Below are positions 38,237 through 45,607 of a stretch of DNA of 64,000 nucleotides, in pieces. The notes under the pieces were generated by a model that saw nothing but the letters and a program-made list of their open reading frames with translations, made no database searches and was not told the DNA's origin. The position numbers and the translations under genes are program-made. The DNA is taken from NCBI RefSeq assembly GCF_019753045.1, contig NZ_JAIELN010000007.1, forward strand, positions 1 to 64,000, written 5' to 3'. Within the stretch, counting starts at the first letter, position 1. Each line of letters starts with the position of its first letter. This DNA comes from Hyphomicrobium sp. (lineage in GTDB: Bacteria; Pseudomonadota; Alphaproteobacteria; Rhizobiales; Hyphomicrobiaceae).

Positions 38237-38487
38237 AGGTCCTCCGAGTAAAGCTCGCAGGGCAGGCGTCGTGGCATGAACTGTTCGGCCTCGAAGGCGA
38301 TCAGGGCAGCGCGCTCGCGATCGACGAACGTACCCTTGTCCGTCAGAAAACCCTGAATGCAGCCTGCGATCTCAAGCGGCGACGTGCCGCCGAAATGCAT
38401 TGCGCTGATGATGTCCGAATGCCGGGCTGGCGCCGGCATCGACAAGATCAGGCCCTGGCTCTTCAGCGCGGCGGCGACGATTTTCAT
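38230..38487 (-). CDS. small conserved-type phage protein
   Basis: 85 residues. LKSQGLILSMPAPARHSDII, then QGFLTDKGTFVDRERAAL and the ending LYSEDLW form a recurring pattern in small proteins from alphaproteobacterial phages and prophages. The function is unknown. It overlaps the next gene by 7 bases. Confidence 0.75.
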   Translation of the reverse strand: MKIVAAALKSQGLILSMPAPARHSDIISAMHFGGTSPLEIAGCIQGFLTDKGTFVDRERAALIAFEAEQFMPRRLPCELYSEDLW

Positions 38488-38711
38488 TGTGGGGCAAACA
38501 CCATGATGTTGGAGAGGTCGATCAGCGCAAAGCCGCCGACGACCATGGCATTGAGCGTAAAGATGACGGACAGCGGCAGCGACATCAGCCAGTTGAGGAC
38601 GTTCTCTTCGTCAGGGGCTTCGTTTCGCAGCCAATAGAGCACCGCCGGCGACACCACGCTCAGCATGCCGAGCACAAGCATCATTTGCCTCAAGGAAGGC
38701 GCGGTTATCAT
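38484..38711 (-). CDS. small membrane protein, two helices
   Basis: 75 residues with transmembrane helices at about 8-27 (RQMMLVLGMLSVVSPAVLYW) and 42-65 (LMSLPLSVIFTLNAMVVGGF). The short acidic loop between them makes a hairpin topology. The shape would suit a holin or a superinfection-exclusion protein, but it is in the early array. Confidence 0.62.
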   Translation of the reverse strand: MITAPSLRQMMLVLGMLSVVSPAVLYWLRNEAPDEENVLNWLMSLPLSVIFTLNAMVVGGFALIDLSNIMVFAPQ

Positions 38712-39205
38712 GGACGCTTCGCCTCCTCTTTCAGCATGTCGAGGAGCTCTTGGTTCTGGCGAACGATCTGCTGCATGACGGCCAAGCGATCGGCTGTCGG
38801 CGCGACAGCGGCCGGGGATGCGGCCGCGCCTTGCGAGACCTGCGCCTCTGGTTTGCCGATCGACTCGATGGAGTCGAGGAAATCGCCGCCCGAGTCGGAG
38901 CGGCAGGGGCTGTAGAAAGTTTCGGTGTGAAAGTGGATTTTGACTTCTTGCTGGCTTTCCATCACCTGACGCAGGCGCTCGGCGGTGGCATCGTCCTCGA
39001 TGGTGAAATCGAAGGCGGCGCCATTGACGCCGGAGCCAGAGGTGAAGCCACCCCGAATAATCTCGGCCTCCCAGGTCGGGCAGATCGGGCCCGATCGGTA
39101 GAGCTTGGTGATCCTGCCGATTTTTTCGCCGGTCCGGCTGGTGTAACAGCCGCCGACGGCAACGCTCAACGCCACCGCACTAACGATCGTCAGGATCTTT
39201 TTCAT
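38708..39205 (-). CDS. lipoprotein
   Basis: 165 residues with a lipoprotein signal: AVGGC puts the lipid Cys near residue 20. The mature part is mixed strand and helix, then a Ser/Ala/Pro linker and a C-terminal helix (LAVMQQIVRQNQELLDML). A surface lipoprotein expressed early would fit an anti-superinfection role; that is inference. Confidence 0.68.
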   Translation of the reverse strand: MKKILTIVSAVALSVAVGGCYTSRTGEKIGRITKLYRSGPICPTWEAEIIRGGFTSGSGVNGAAFDFTIEDDATAERLRQVMESQQEVKIHFHTETFYSPCRSDSGGDFLDSIESIGKPEAQVSQGAAASPAAVAPTADRLAVMQQIVRQNQELLDMLKEEAKRP

Positions 39206-39405
39206 ACCGGTCTCCAGCCGTGAATGTTCTTCATCGCAAAGTCACGCTCCTCGCCCTTGGCGACATCAAGCGCCCGCAACAGCCACTGCTTTTCCGGATG
39301 CCATTCGGTGGACCCCCAATAGATCGCCGCTTGCGGGACGATCGTGCGCCAGGCCCGTTCACCTCGCCAATTGGTGTAGTCGATTGCGACTGCGCGCTCG
39401 TTCAT
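39202..39405 (-). CDS. small WYL-domain-like protein
   Basis: 67 residues from the ATG at 39405. IDYTNWRGERAWRTIVPQAAI then WGSTEWHPEKQWLLRALDV and RDFAMKNI follow the strand pattern of WYL domains, which bind ligands or nucleic acid in host regulators. Only the sensor-like portion is present, with no DNA-binding part. Such stand-alone units recur in phages. Confidence 0.75.
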   Translation of the reverse strand: MNERAVAIDYTNWRGERAWRTIVPQAAIYWGSTEWHPEKQWLLRALDVAKGEERDFAMKNIHGWRPV

Positions 39406-39563
39406 TGCGTCTTCCACCCCGACAGCAGCTTGCCGTCGCCCTTGCACTTGCAGTCGCGCTTGGAAATATCGGCGCCGCAACTCGAGCAGAGCACGGCGGT
39501 GACGGGCTCAGGCTTTGGCGGCGCGTCTTCGGCTTCGCGCTCTTTGACGGCGGCTTTGCTCAC
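39402..39563 (-). CDS. 53-residue zinc-ribbon protein
   Basis: Starts at a GTG that overlaps the upstream stop (GTGA). CSSCG and CKCKG supply cysteines in an otherwise Glu/Pro/Lys-rich peptide, and it ends GKLLSGWKTQ. Its stop overlaps the WYL-like gene start. Function unknown. Confidence 0.5.
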   Translation of the reverse strand: MSKAAVKEREAEDAPPKPEPVTAVLCSSCGADISKRDCKCKGDGKLLSGWKTQ

Positions 39564-39772
39564 TGCATCATCCTTTCGATCCGAACCTGTTCGACTTCGG
39601 CCTTACCTTTAAGTTCGCGCCAGCAGAGCTCGATCTCGACATCTTCGATGTCGTTCGTCGCTAAGAAGCGCCGCTCAGTGCACATGAAATTCAGAATGGC
39701 GCCCCGCCGCGTCGGCGACACCGAGCGGACGTTGATCTCGCCGTTTTCAACGATGGCGTAGGCAAGCGGCAT
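39560..39772 (-). CDS. small hypothetical protein
   Basis: 70 residues from the ATG at 39772. Strand-helix pattern (YAIVENGEINVRSVSPTRRGAI, then ATNDIEDVEIELCWREL) common in small phage proteins. Both ends overlap neighbours. Confidence 0.58.
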   Translation of the reverse strand: MPLAYAIVENGEINVRSVSPTRRGAILNFMCTERRFLATNDIEDVEIELCWRELKGKAEVEQVRIERMMQ

Positions 39773-39956
39773 CGTGCTCCATCCTCTCGCATTCCATTTC
39801 GAGTTCCCTGGCAAACTTGTCTTTCGCGGCGGCGATTAAGAGCTCGCGTGCTGGCTCGTCGGCGTATCTGGCCTCGATATTCGCGTGCACGCTCTCGACG
39901 TAACGCTTGGCAATCGCCTGCATGACTTCCTCGAGATTGTCGACGCGCTCACTCAC
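39747..39956 (-). CDS. small helical hypothetical protein
   Basis: 69 residues from a GTG at 39956 that overlaps the upstream stop. It is a charged helical protein (VMQAIAKRYVESVHANIEAR and ELEMECERME). Function unknown. Confidence 0.5.
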   Translation of the reverse strand: MSERVDNLEEVMQAIAKRYVESVHANIEARYADEPARELLIAAAKDKFARELEMECERMEHDAACLRHR

Positions 39957-40180
39957 GGCGCCACCTTGATGATCGTGTCCGGCTTCAGACAGACGAGATC
40001 GCTCTTGAGTTGGGCCGGGATGCCGCCCGCAACTGCGCACCGCTTGTTGAACCGGCCCTGCAGATAGAGCCCGGTGAACATCAGCGAGAGCGAGACAGCG
40101 AAGAACACGCCCATGATCAGTTTGAACTCGCGCATCTCGCGGCGATAGCGCTCCCAGGGTGTCTCGATTTTTTGGGTCAT
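39953..40180 (-). CDS. small membrane protein
   Basis: 75 residues from the ATG at 40180. A basic N-terminus leads to one transmembrane helix (LIMGVFFAVSLSLMFTGLYL, about 22-41), then a short outer part with two cysteines and LKPDTIIKVAP. Function unknown. Confidence 0.6.
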   Translation of the reverse strand: MTQKIETPWERYRREMREFKLIMGVFFAVSLSLMFTGLYLQGRFNKRCAVAGGIPAQLKSDLVCLKPDTIIKVAP

Positions 40181-40281
40181 GACTTCTCTTCTTGTTTCGC
40201 AGCTCGCTTCTGGCGACGCTTTAGCGCCCACTCTTCATCGCCTGCCATGATCGAGCCGAACGGGACTACTTCGTCAGCCAT
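40177..40281 (-). CDS. 34-residue basic/acidic micro-protein
   Basis: Reads MADEVVPFGSIMAGDEEWAL and ends with a Lys/Arg/Glu-rich helix. GAGG precedes the ATG, which lies inside the 3' end of the LAGLIDADG gene; the stop overlaps the next start. The tight overlaps support a real gene. Confidence 0.45.
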   Translation of the reverse strand: MADEVVPFGSIMAGDEEWALKRRQKRAAKQEEKS

Positions 40282-40987
40282 CCTCGACCTCCAAGATGTC
40301 TTCAGCCGTGAGGCCATTCTTGAGCGGAAAGCTGTTCCAGCAGATCTTCTTGGCCATCACGCCTTTGCGATGGATGCGCGGCCAGTGATCTTCATAAGTC
40401 TCGTCGAGGAGATCGGCAGCGCGTGCGTTCGTCAGAACTATGTTGCGCACGCCGTCTCGTTTGTTCGGATTGACACGTGGGCGGCGCCCGGTGACGGCAG
40501 CGACGTAGTCGCAATAGGCATCTGCCAGAGCGTCGCTCTTGGTCACAAAAGAGACGAACGCCAATCCCTTGGCCGTGATACCAAGGGAGCCGTCGCCGTC
40601 GATCACGCCACGCCAAAAATCCGGCGCGGAAAAAGGAACAATTGGCGGCGTCGCAGCCCGAGACTTGCCTTTCGTCGGGAATCCTGCTGCCTTCATCTCT
40701 TCGCGGATGCCCGCGCCGAAAAAGAGTAAACTGGAGCTTGCGTGCTCGGTCGCGAAGTTCGTTGTCCGTTTTCGGTGCGTGATTGTCGACTTCCACGGCA
40801 ATAAATCCCGAAGGGTCAAGAGGACGCCGTTGTCGCCCATCGAGAGCTCGACACAAACGCGGCCACGGCCTCGCTCCATCTCGATGAGATAGCCGTCGGC
40901 GATGCAGAGCCCATAGAAGTAGGCGTGCACGGGGTTCTTGAGGTTCAGCCCTTCCACGGATCCGTAGGGATCAGGTCTACGATCCAT
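40274..40987 (-). CDS. LAGLIDADG homing endonuclease
   Basis: 237 residues from the ATG at 40987 (GGAGACC upstream). Two dodecapeptide motifs are visible: YFYGLCIADGYL (23-34) and FWRGVIDGDGSL (124-135), each with the acidic residue that holds a catalytic metal. The spacing of about 100 residues is normal for a two-motif monomeric enzyme. These cut long DNA sites and promote their own copying. It is free-standing here, not inside an intron. Confidence 0.88.
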   Translation of the reverse strand: MDRRPDPYGSVEGLNLKNPVHAYFYGLCIADGYLIEMERGRGRVCVELSMGDNGVLLTLRDLLPWKSTITHRKRTTNFATEHASSSLLFFGAGIREEMKAAGFPTKGKSRAATPPIVPFSAPDFWRGVIDGDGSLGITAKGLAFVSFVTKSDALADAYCDYVAAVTGRRPRVNPNKRDGVRNIVLTNARAADLLDETYEDHWPRIHRKGVMAKKICWNSFPLKNGLTAEDILEVEDG

Positions 40988-40991
40988 TGCT

Positions 40992-41309
40992 TTAAAGGTC
41001 TCCGGACGACCCGCCGCCGCCAAAATCGCCGCCGCCAGCCGAGAACGTGTCATTGGATGACACGTCAATCGCGGACGAGGCGGCAGCGTCCGACGTCACG
41101 GCATCGAGAATGGTCTCGAGCAGCAGTGCGGTTCCAAGGGCGTCGAAACCATCGTCGGTGCCCTGGGCCGGTCGATCGCTCGGGCTCGGCGGCTGAATGC
41201 TGACGCCATGCCTCTTAAGCATCTGCGTGGCGGCGGAGCGTGTCAGGGGCGGCAAGCCCTTTCTGCGCCGTGCGGTATTGAGGCGGTCGAGGTCCTGATG
41301 CGAAATCAT
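40992..41309 (-). CDS. hypothetical protein with Gly-rich tail
   Basis: 105 residues. The first 40 residues (DLDRLNTARRRKGLPPLTRSAATQMLKRHG) suggest a small DNA-binding helical domain; a Ser/Ala/Asp middle leads to a tail GGGDFGGGGSSGD that resembles tails of some Hyphomicrobiales proteins. It is the first gene of its block, 19 bases after operator copy 6. Confidence 0.65.
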   Translation of the reverse strand: MISHQDLDRLNTARRRKGLPPLTRSAATQMLKRHGVSIQPPSPSDRPAQGTDDGFDALGTALLLETILDAVTSDAAASSAIDVSSNDTFSAGGGDFGGGGSSGDL

Positions 41310-41327
41310 GGTCTAGGTCTCCCCATG

Positions 41328-41350
41328 AAAGTCTAGCATGGCTTAACTTT
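41328..41350. promoter_or_regulatory. operator-like inverted repeat (copy 6, best palindrome)
   Basis: Arms AAAGTCTAGC and GCTTAACTTT around ATG: 8 of 10 positions pair. It lies in the 92-base gap between two minus-strand blocks, 19 bases upstream of the gene starting at 41309. Confidence 0.6.
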
Positions 41351-41401
41351 AAACGAGGACAACTGGGAGACAAAGAGCCTCGCCATTGTTGTCCTCAACG
41401 C

Positions 41402-41650
41402 TTATTCCACCGTGAGCGGACGCTTACGGGCTTGCAGGTCGCTGAGATAGACCTCTGAGGACCAGCGCGGATATGCCGTCGGCAGCCCCATGTTGAGAGC
41501 TGGGCGTTCATCGAGGAGGCGCTGCAATCGTCCCTTCTCTTCAATCAGCCAGGACATCGTCGGCTTGAGGAGGGCTTTGCAGCGCGGACATTCCCCACAG
41601 GCCGTCCCGAGTAGCCAGTCGCCTTTGCAAAGAGACAGAGGCTCAGACAT
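41402..41650 (-). CDS. small zinc-finger-like protein
   Basis: 82 residues from the ATG at 41650. CGECPRC near residue 19 and an earlier Cys at 8 form a compact cysteine set; the remainder is helical then Pro-containing. It is the last gene of its block before operator copy 6. Confidence 0.62.
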   Translation of the reverse strand: MSEPLSLCKGDWLLGTACGECPRCKALLKPTMSWLIEEKGRLQRLLDERPALNMGLPTAYPRWSSEVYLSDLQARKRPLTVE

Positions 41651-41954
41651 GCTGTGGGTCCTCCGGTTGAAAAACGACCCACTGATGGGTTTCGGTCCGG
41701 ACGATCGTTTCGATTGCGGCCTCGCCGTTCGCAAGCGGGCGACCCGCATCACCCGAGAGCACCGCTACGATGTCGATGAGCGCATTCATTGCCTCGGTGG
41801 ACAAGATGAGTTTGGTCGACTCGTCGCCGACATTTTCGCCATTCATGAAGTTGACGTAAAAGCGGCCATCGCCTTCGACGCGGCCGGCGAAGACGGAGCG
41901 CTTGTCGTCTAGCGTGATGCAGTAGCCCTTGATGGGCGTGATGATTTCGGTCAA
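41643..41954 (-). CDS. hypothetical phage protein
   Basis: 103 residues, beta-rich (KGYCITLDDKRSVFAGRVEG) and then helical (TEAMNALIDIVAVLSGDAGR). It overlaps both neighbours by a few bases. Family unknown. Confidence 0.64.
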   Translation of the reverse strand: MTEIITPIKGYCITLDDKRSVFAGRVEGDGRFYVNFMNGENVGDESTKLILSTEAMNALIDIVAVLSGDAGRPLANGEAAIETIVRTETHQWVVFQPEDPQHV

Positions 41955-42172
41955 TAGGTCCCCCCACAGTCAACGTATTTTCCGTCCCTGTCGTAGATGT
42001 ACATTTTCAGCATCTGCGCTCCCTTCGTCTGCTTGGCGACAAAAACCTGCGCTTCCGCGAGCGTGTCGAATTCGTCGGCGATCCAGTCGTCTTGACTGAA
42101 GGTGTCAACACCGACGACGCGAAAATTCTTGTGGTTGGGCGCGCGCGTGAAACTACGATCAATATCCGCCAT
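41951..42172 (-). CDS. small hypothetical protein
   Basis: 73 residues from the ATG at 42172. FRVVGVDTFSQDDWIADEFDT, then a helix (LAEAQVFVAKQT) and MYIYDRDGKYV: the layout of small phage proteins often described as having a DUF-type ferredoxin-like fold. Function unknown. Confidence 0.64.
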   Translation of the reverse strand: MADIDRSFTRAPNHKNFRVVGVDTFSQDDWIADEFDTLAEAQVFVAKQTKGAQMLKMYIYDRDGKYVDCGGTY

Positions 42173-42174
42173 GC

Positions 42175-42342
42175 CTAGCGTTCCCAGCACGTGAGGCTCG
42201 TGCGCTGGTGCGTTGCCATCGCTGCACGCGCATCCTCGCATTCGAGGCTGGTCGAGAACGGCCCGACGCTGATAGCATGCGAGTTGAGGTCGTACTGGTA
42301 ATAGGTGAAGAACCAGCCGAGAATAACGATGGCGTGCTTCAT
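42175..42342 (-). CDS. small protein with hydrophobic N-terminus
   Basis: 55 residues from the ATG at 42342 (ATGA overlap with the MazG-like gene stop). MKHAIVILGWFFTYYQYDL may be a signal or membrane segment; SLECEDARAAMATHQRTSLTC follows, a pattern of two cysteines in small exported phage proteins. Confidence 0.58.
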   Translation of the reverse strand: MKHAIVILGWFFTYYQYDLNSHAISVGPFSTSLECEDARAAMATHQRTSLTCWER

Positions 42343-42896
42343 GACGATGGCCCTGGTAGCGGAGAGTGTTTCGGTTTTGCGGCTTGCTTGGCGCGGATTT
42401 TCTCGAGGTTCGCCCAACAACGAGCGAGTTCATCCCCCGCTGCGCTCGCAACGTCGAAGTCATGAGCATTGGCGAGCGCGCACAGCGTCGTCATCGTGCC
42501 GCCAAGCTCCTGCATCGGCTCGCCGACGGGACGATCGTAGACGTAATCCACCAGCGCTTTTGCTTCGGCGCGGGTGCAGCCAAGCGACTGCACGAGCTCA
42601 AGCGCCTCTTCGAGAAAGCGATGATTGCGCTCGATGGTGTCAGCCGAGATCGTTTCGCCAAAGCAGGCTGCGGTCCAACGCTTGACGGCGAGTTGAAAAT
42701 CTCTAAGGAACATCAACGCACCTCCGGCTCGGATGGACTCAGCCGCTAGACATCGGCGATCGGCATTTTCGTTATAAGCGTTGGCCCGGTCGAAGCGTCC
42801 CTTGGCCCGCTCTTTCGCCGCTCTGTGCTTCCATCGCGCTGCAGCCGCCTCGTGCTCAGCGATAAGCATCTCCGGGAATATGGTTTTGTAGTCCAT
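42339..42896 (-). CDS. MazG-like nucleotide pyrophosphohydrolase
   Basis: 185 residues from the ATG at 42896. Residues 75-170 carry FGETISADTIERNHRFLEEA then LELVQSLGCTRAEAKALVDY and RPVGEPMQELGG, a pattern of phage MazG/PRA-PH-type enzymes with clustered acidic metal ligands (E97, E98, E101). These remove pyrophosphate from dNTPs or the alarmone ppGpp. The first 60 residues are an extra helical domain. It is part of the nucleotide-metabolism group of the early array. Confidence 0.8.
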   Translation of the reverse strand: MDYKTIFPEMLIAEHEAAAARWKHRAAKERAKGRFDRANAYNENADRRCLAAESIRAGGALMFLRDFQLAVKRWTAACFGETISADTIERNHRFLEEALELVQSLGCTRAEAKALVDYVYDRPVGEPMQELGGTMTTLCALANAHDFDVASAAGDELARCWANLEKIRAKQAAKPKHSPLPGPSS

Positions 42897-42964
42897 CACG
42901 CGCTGAGCTCCTCCCGCCAGCCGCCGAGCGCCAGCGCGGTCAAAGCGATTGCGAGTTTCTTCAT
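42896..42964 (-). CDS. 22-residue peptide between two coupled genes
   Basis: MKKLAIALTALALGGWREEL plus SA. Its ATG overlaps the upstream stop (ATGA) and its stop overlaps the downstream start (TGATG); it also contains the GGGAGGAG ribosome site of the MazG-like gene. It may be a membrane-targeted micro-protein or a translated leader that couples its neighbours. Confidence 0.4.
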   Translation of the reverse strand: MKKLAIALTALALGGWREELSA

Positions 42965-43323
42965 TCGTTTCCTTCCTGGAAGCCCGGGACATCCCGTCCC
43001 TGAATGCTCTCTGGAATGGTGCGATACGGCTGCGACTTCTTCCACTTCTGGTAAAACTCGTAGGCCTCGCGGAGCTTCGGGGTGACGCCATACTTCTCGT
43101 AGAGCCTGCGCACCAGCTCGTAGGCTTCATCCGCCGAGAGGTCGTCCGGTTTCGCTTCATCCCTGACGGCGTCGCGAAAGGTGCAGATGATCGCGTCGAG
43201 CAGCACATCCATGCCGCGCGACGAATTGAGAACCGTTCCCGGATCGCTCAAGGCTTCGTTCAAAATACGCTCGATCTCCCTCCGGACGTCGCCGCTTTCG
43301 ATGACTTCTTCCGCCGTCTTCAC
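42961..43323 (-). CDS. helical hypothetical protein
   Basis: 120 residues, fully helical and charged; VIESGDVRREIERILNEALSD and YELVRRLYEKYGV are its clearest helices. It overlaps neighbours by 4 bases at each end. Family unknown. Confidence 0.66.
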   Translation of the reverse strand: MKTAEEVIESGDVRREIERILNEALSDPGTVLNSSRGMDVLLDAIICTFRDAVRDEAKPDDLSADEAYELVRRLYEKYGVTPKLREAYEFYQKWKKSQPYRTIPESIQGRDVPGFQEGNE

Positions 43324-43511
43324 TTCTTCACCTCATTCGGGAATGTGCAATCACCGCTGGCCATCGAGCCGTGCTGCTTGGCACACTCGATTTCAACGTC
43401 GTTGCGGCCTTTCATGTTCTGAGCGCAGCCGGTCACGGAATTGACCGCCCAGCCACAGGCAAGCGCGACGGCGGCCCAGACGATCGCCTGGGGCATGGTC
43501 AGGTCGCTCAT
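43320..43511 (-). CDS. small membrane or exported protein
   Basis: 63 residues from the ATG at 43511 (TGATG overlap). One hydrophobic helix (MPQAIVWAAVALACGWAVNS) is followed by a short polar part with four cysteines in total, suggesting export with disulphides or a lipidated N-terminus. Function unknown. Confidence 0.56.
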   Translation of the reverse strand: MSDLTMPQAIVWAAVALACGWAVNSVTGCAQNMKGRNDVEIECAKQHGSMASGDCTFPNEVKK

Positions 43512-44044
43512 CAGTTCAACACCATCGATGGGCTGTCGCGGCTTTCGAGGGCGACGCAGTTGTCGCCATAGAGCGTCAGCCATTGCCGGATGTCGTCAGT
43601 ATCGGGCGACAAGGTGCCAGCGCAGATACGCGCTACCGCATCGTCGAGCACCGCGATCGCAGCCTCATGACTGGGCTTGATCAACTGGGCGGCAAAATTC
43701 ATCGGCGAAAGGAATGCGCCCTGTTCCGCGCCACGGATCATGGGCTCGCGTGGAAATCTCGGATCGAGCGCCTGGAGCTGCATTTCGTGGGTGGCGCCCC
43801 TGAGGTAGCGGATTGGGTTGAGGATGAGATCGAGCCGCATCATGGCGAGGCTATAGCTGTGCCACACCGGATGCGCATCGGGGGCTTCGATCACCCAGCA
43901 GGCGATGACATCCCGACAGTCTTCCGGGACGTCGTAGCTGGTGTAACCGGTCGCCAGATCCTGGCGCCAGGCTCGTATGTTCCGCCCTGTCATCTGCGGC
44001 ACAAGCGAAATCGGATCGATCTCTTGCGGGGTCATGACGCCCAT
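43511..44044 (-). CDS. hypothetical phage protein
   Basis: 177 residues with mixed helix and strand and a normal composition; the C-terminal part (SHEAAIAVLDDAVARICAGT) is helical. It is the first gene of its block, 14 bases from operator copy 7. ATGs at 44044 and 44035 are both possible starts. Family unknown. Confidence 0.65.
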   Translation of the reverse strand: MGVMTPQEIDPISLVPQMTGRNIRAWRQDLATGYTSYDVPEDCRDVIACWVIEAPDAHPVWHSYSLAMMRLDLILNPIRYLRGATHEMQLQALDPRFPREPMIRGAEQGAFLSPMNFAAQLIKPSHEAAIAVLDDAVARICAGTLSPDTDDIRQWLTLYGDNCVALESRDSPSMVLN

Positions 44045-44057
44045 CCCTCGTTGATCA

Positions 44058-44080
44058 AAAGTATCATATACCGAGACTTT
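44058..44080. promoter_or_regulatory. operator-like inverted repeat (copy 7)
   Basis: Perfect AAAGT and ACTTT arms 13 bases apart; inner ATCA...CGAG as in the copy at 9356. It lies directly upstream of the gene starting at 44044. A further short repeat AAAGT/ACTTT with a 3-base gap follows at 44090-44102. Confidence 0.58.
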
Positions 44081-44113
44081 AGGGAGATCAAAGTCCCACT
44101 TTCAACAGCTCTT

Positions 44114-44272
44114 CTAGGGGAGTGCCGGAACGCTCGGCTCGTCGTCAGGCCAGACGTTGAGGCGCCGGCATTTCCCACACACCCAGAAGCGAAAGCGCAC
44201 CGCCAAGATGTGCAGCACGTACACCGTCTTGCAGTGCTTGCAGGCCGGTCCTGGCTTGTGAAATTCGTCCAT
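44114..44272 (-). CDS. 52-residue zinc-ribbon protein
   Basis: Begins MDEFHKPGPACKHCKTVYVL; CKHC and CGKC are 20 residues apart in a typical ribbon, with a strand pair between and an acidic, Pro-rich end. GGAAAGAG precedes the ATG. It is the last gene of its block before operator copy 7. Confidence 0.58.
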   Translation of the reverse strand: MDEFHKPGPACKHCKTVYVLHILAVRFRFWVCGKCRRLNVWPDDEPSVPALP

Positions 44273-44341
44273 CTCTTTCCCCGAGATCCGGCCTAGGCCT
44301 CTTGGCCGGTACGCCCTGACTGCTTTGCGGCCATCAGTGCG

Positions 44342-44926
44342 TTAACTGCCCCGCTGGGTTCTGGCGCTCTGGCGCTGGACCTGGCGGGGCTTTTTTTGCG
44401 TTTCAGAGCCTTTTTTCGCCTTGCTGCGCCGAATGGGCGACGGCGTGCGATCGAGTATTTTGCTGAGACCGCCCGCCATGGGCATGTATTCAGTCACCAC
44501 GATGCCGGCCTCATCGAACAGGAATTTTGCTTCCGCAAAACTTTCCGCCCACTTGGGACCAAGCGCATCGTCGAATGTTTCGATCACCGAGACCCGCGTA
44601 ATGCCCGCCTGGATGACATGACAGGCGCAGCGATCGCAGATGGGCATCGAGCAATAGAGCTCATAGCCACGGACCGACACTGCGCTTGACAGGATGGCGT
44701 TGAGCTCGGCGTGGATGGTGCGCGAATGTTTGGAGCCATTTTGAAAGGCCGAGCGATCGGAAACGCCGCGCGGCGGGCCATTGAAGCCCATCGAGGCAAC
44801 GGTCCGATCCGGCCTGACGATCACCGCCCCGACCTTGCAGGTTGGGTGCTTGGACCACTGCGCCACATGCAGCGAGAGATCCAGAAACCGGCTTGCCCAT
44901 TTGGCGTCGGTTGCGAAACTCCCCAT
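44342..44926 (-). CDS. dCMP deaminase
   Basis: 194 residues from the ATG at 44926; the open frame is longer, but this start begins the family. HAE (72-74) and the cysteines 97 and 100 in MPICDRC are the zinc site; KVGAVIVRPDRTVASMGFNGP is the usual front. The enzyme turns dCMP into dUMP, the precursor of dTMP or of modified uracils. The last 45 residues are a basic Lys/Arg/Gln-rich extension not needed for catalysis. It lies in the nucleotide gene group. Confidence 0.88.
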   Translation of the reverse strand: MGSFATDAKWASRFLDLSLHVAQWSKHPTCKVGAVIVRPDRTVASMGFNGPPRGVSDRSAFQNGSKHSRTIHAELNAILSSAVSVRGYELYCSMPICDRCACHVIQAGITRVSVIETFDDALGPKWAESFAEAKFLFDEAGIVVTEYMPMAGGLSKILDRTPSPIRRSKAKKGSETQKKPRQVQRQSARTQRGS

Positions 44927-44936
44927 CACGACCCTT

Positions 44937-45350
44937 TTAGTGCTGTTGCGGCAGGTGTTCCTGGTGGAACGCAGCCAGCCCCTCGGAAAAACCGGCAAGC
45001 GGATCTTGCGCCTCGGCACGCGGCATCGGCGGCGGCTGCGATACGCGGTAGTAGTTGTCGTATCGCTGTTTCTCCGCCTGGGCTGCGGCTTGCGCATCTT
45101 CGATGCGACGGGCGATCTTCAGCAGCATCAGGTAGCCGACCAGATCGTCGATCGTCGACTCGCTGGCGAGTTCTGAGCCCTTCATGATGCGCGTGATTTG
45201 GTCGTCAATCCGGACCTTGAGGCCCTCGAGGCGATCGGCGCGCGAAAAAATGCGCACCGGTTCCAAGGCTGAATTGCCGTAGGTTTGGTTTTTCTCAATG
45301 AGCAGTGCGCGGATTTCCTCGCACGCTTCATTGATCAGCTCGATGATCAT
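44937..45350 (-). CDS. nucleotide modification-associated domain 1 protein (Nmad1/DUF1599)
   Basis: 137 residues. IEKNQTYGNSALEPVRIFSR, then GLKVRIDDQITRIMKG and STIDDLVGYLMLLKIAR are the ordered blocks of the Nmad1/DUF1599 family, a helical family linked by gene context to base modification and nucleotide handling in phages. A Pro/Gln/His-rich tail follows. It lies between the dCMP deaminase and dUTPase genes. Confidence 0.8.
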   Translation of the reverse strand: MIIELINEACEEIRALLIEKNQTYGNSALEPVRIFSRADRLEGLKVRIDDQITRIMKGSELASESTIDDLVGYLMLLKIARRIEDAQAAAQAEKQRYDNYYRVSQPPPMPRAEAQDPLAGFSEGLAAFHQEHLPQQH

Positions 45351-45607
45351 GCCACTTTTCCCTTCTTGGAATGCACCTTGCGTTCGAAATACGTGTCAAG
45401 GACCTGGCGGCCGCTCGTCGTGATGAAGGCATTGGCGAAGAGCTTGGCGCCGTCGCGGGGCTTCAATTCAATGAAGCCGCCGCTGACCATCCCCTCGACC
45501 TCTTCGTCCATGACGTCCGGGTTGGTCGGCACCGGCACGCCGCAACCTGTGTCGGTGGCGTAGCGAATGAGCTCGAGGATGTGGGCGCCGGTGCGCGTCA
45601 TCTCCAT
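45347..45607 (-). CDS. small winged-helix-like hypothetical protein
   Basis: 86 residues from the ATG at 45607 (TGATG overlap). Helix-turn-helix-like order: HILELIRYATDTG, EEVEGMVSGGFIELKP, then a strand-turn and LFANAFITTSGRQVLDTYF, as in short winged-helix proteins. DNA binding is possible but unproven. Confidence 0.55.
   Translation of the reverse strand: MEMTRTGAHILELIRYATDTGCGVPVPTNPDVMDEEVEGMVSGGFIELKPRDGAKLFANAFITTSGRQVLDTYFERKVHSKKGKVA

Noticed and set aside
44348-44397. Stem-loop with seven T on the plus strand
   Set aside because: It lies inside the 3' coding end of the dCMP deaminase gene on the minus strand, where it reads as Lys codons, and no plus-strand gene precedes it.
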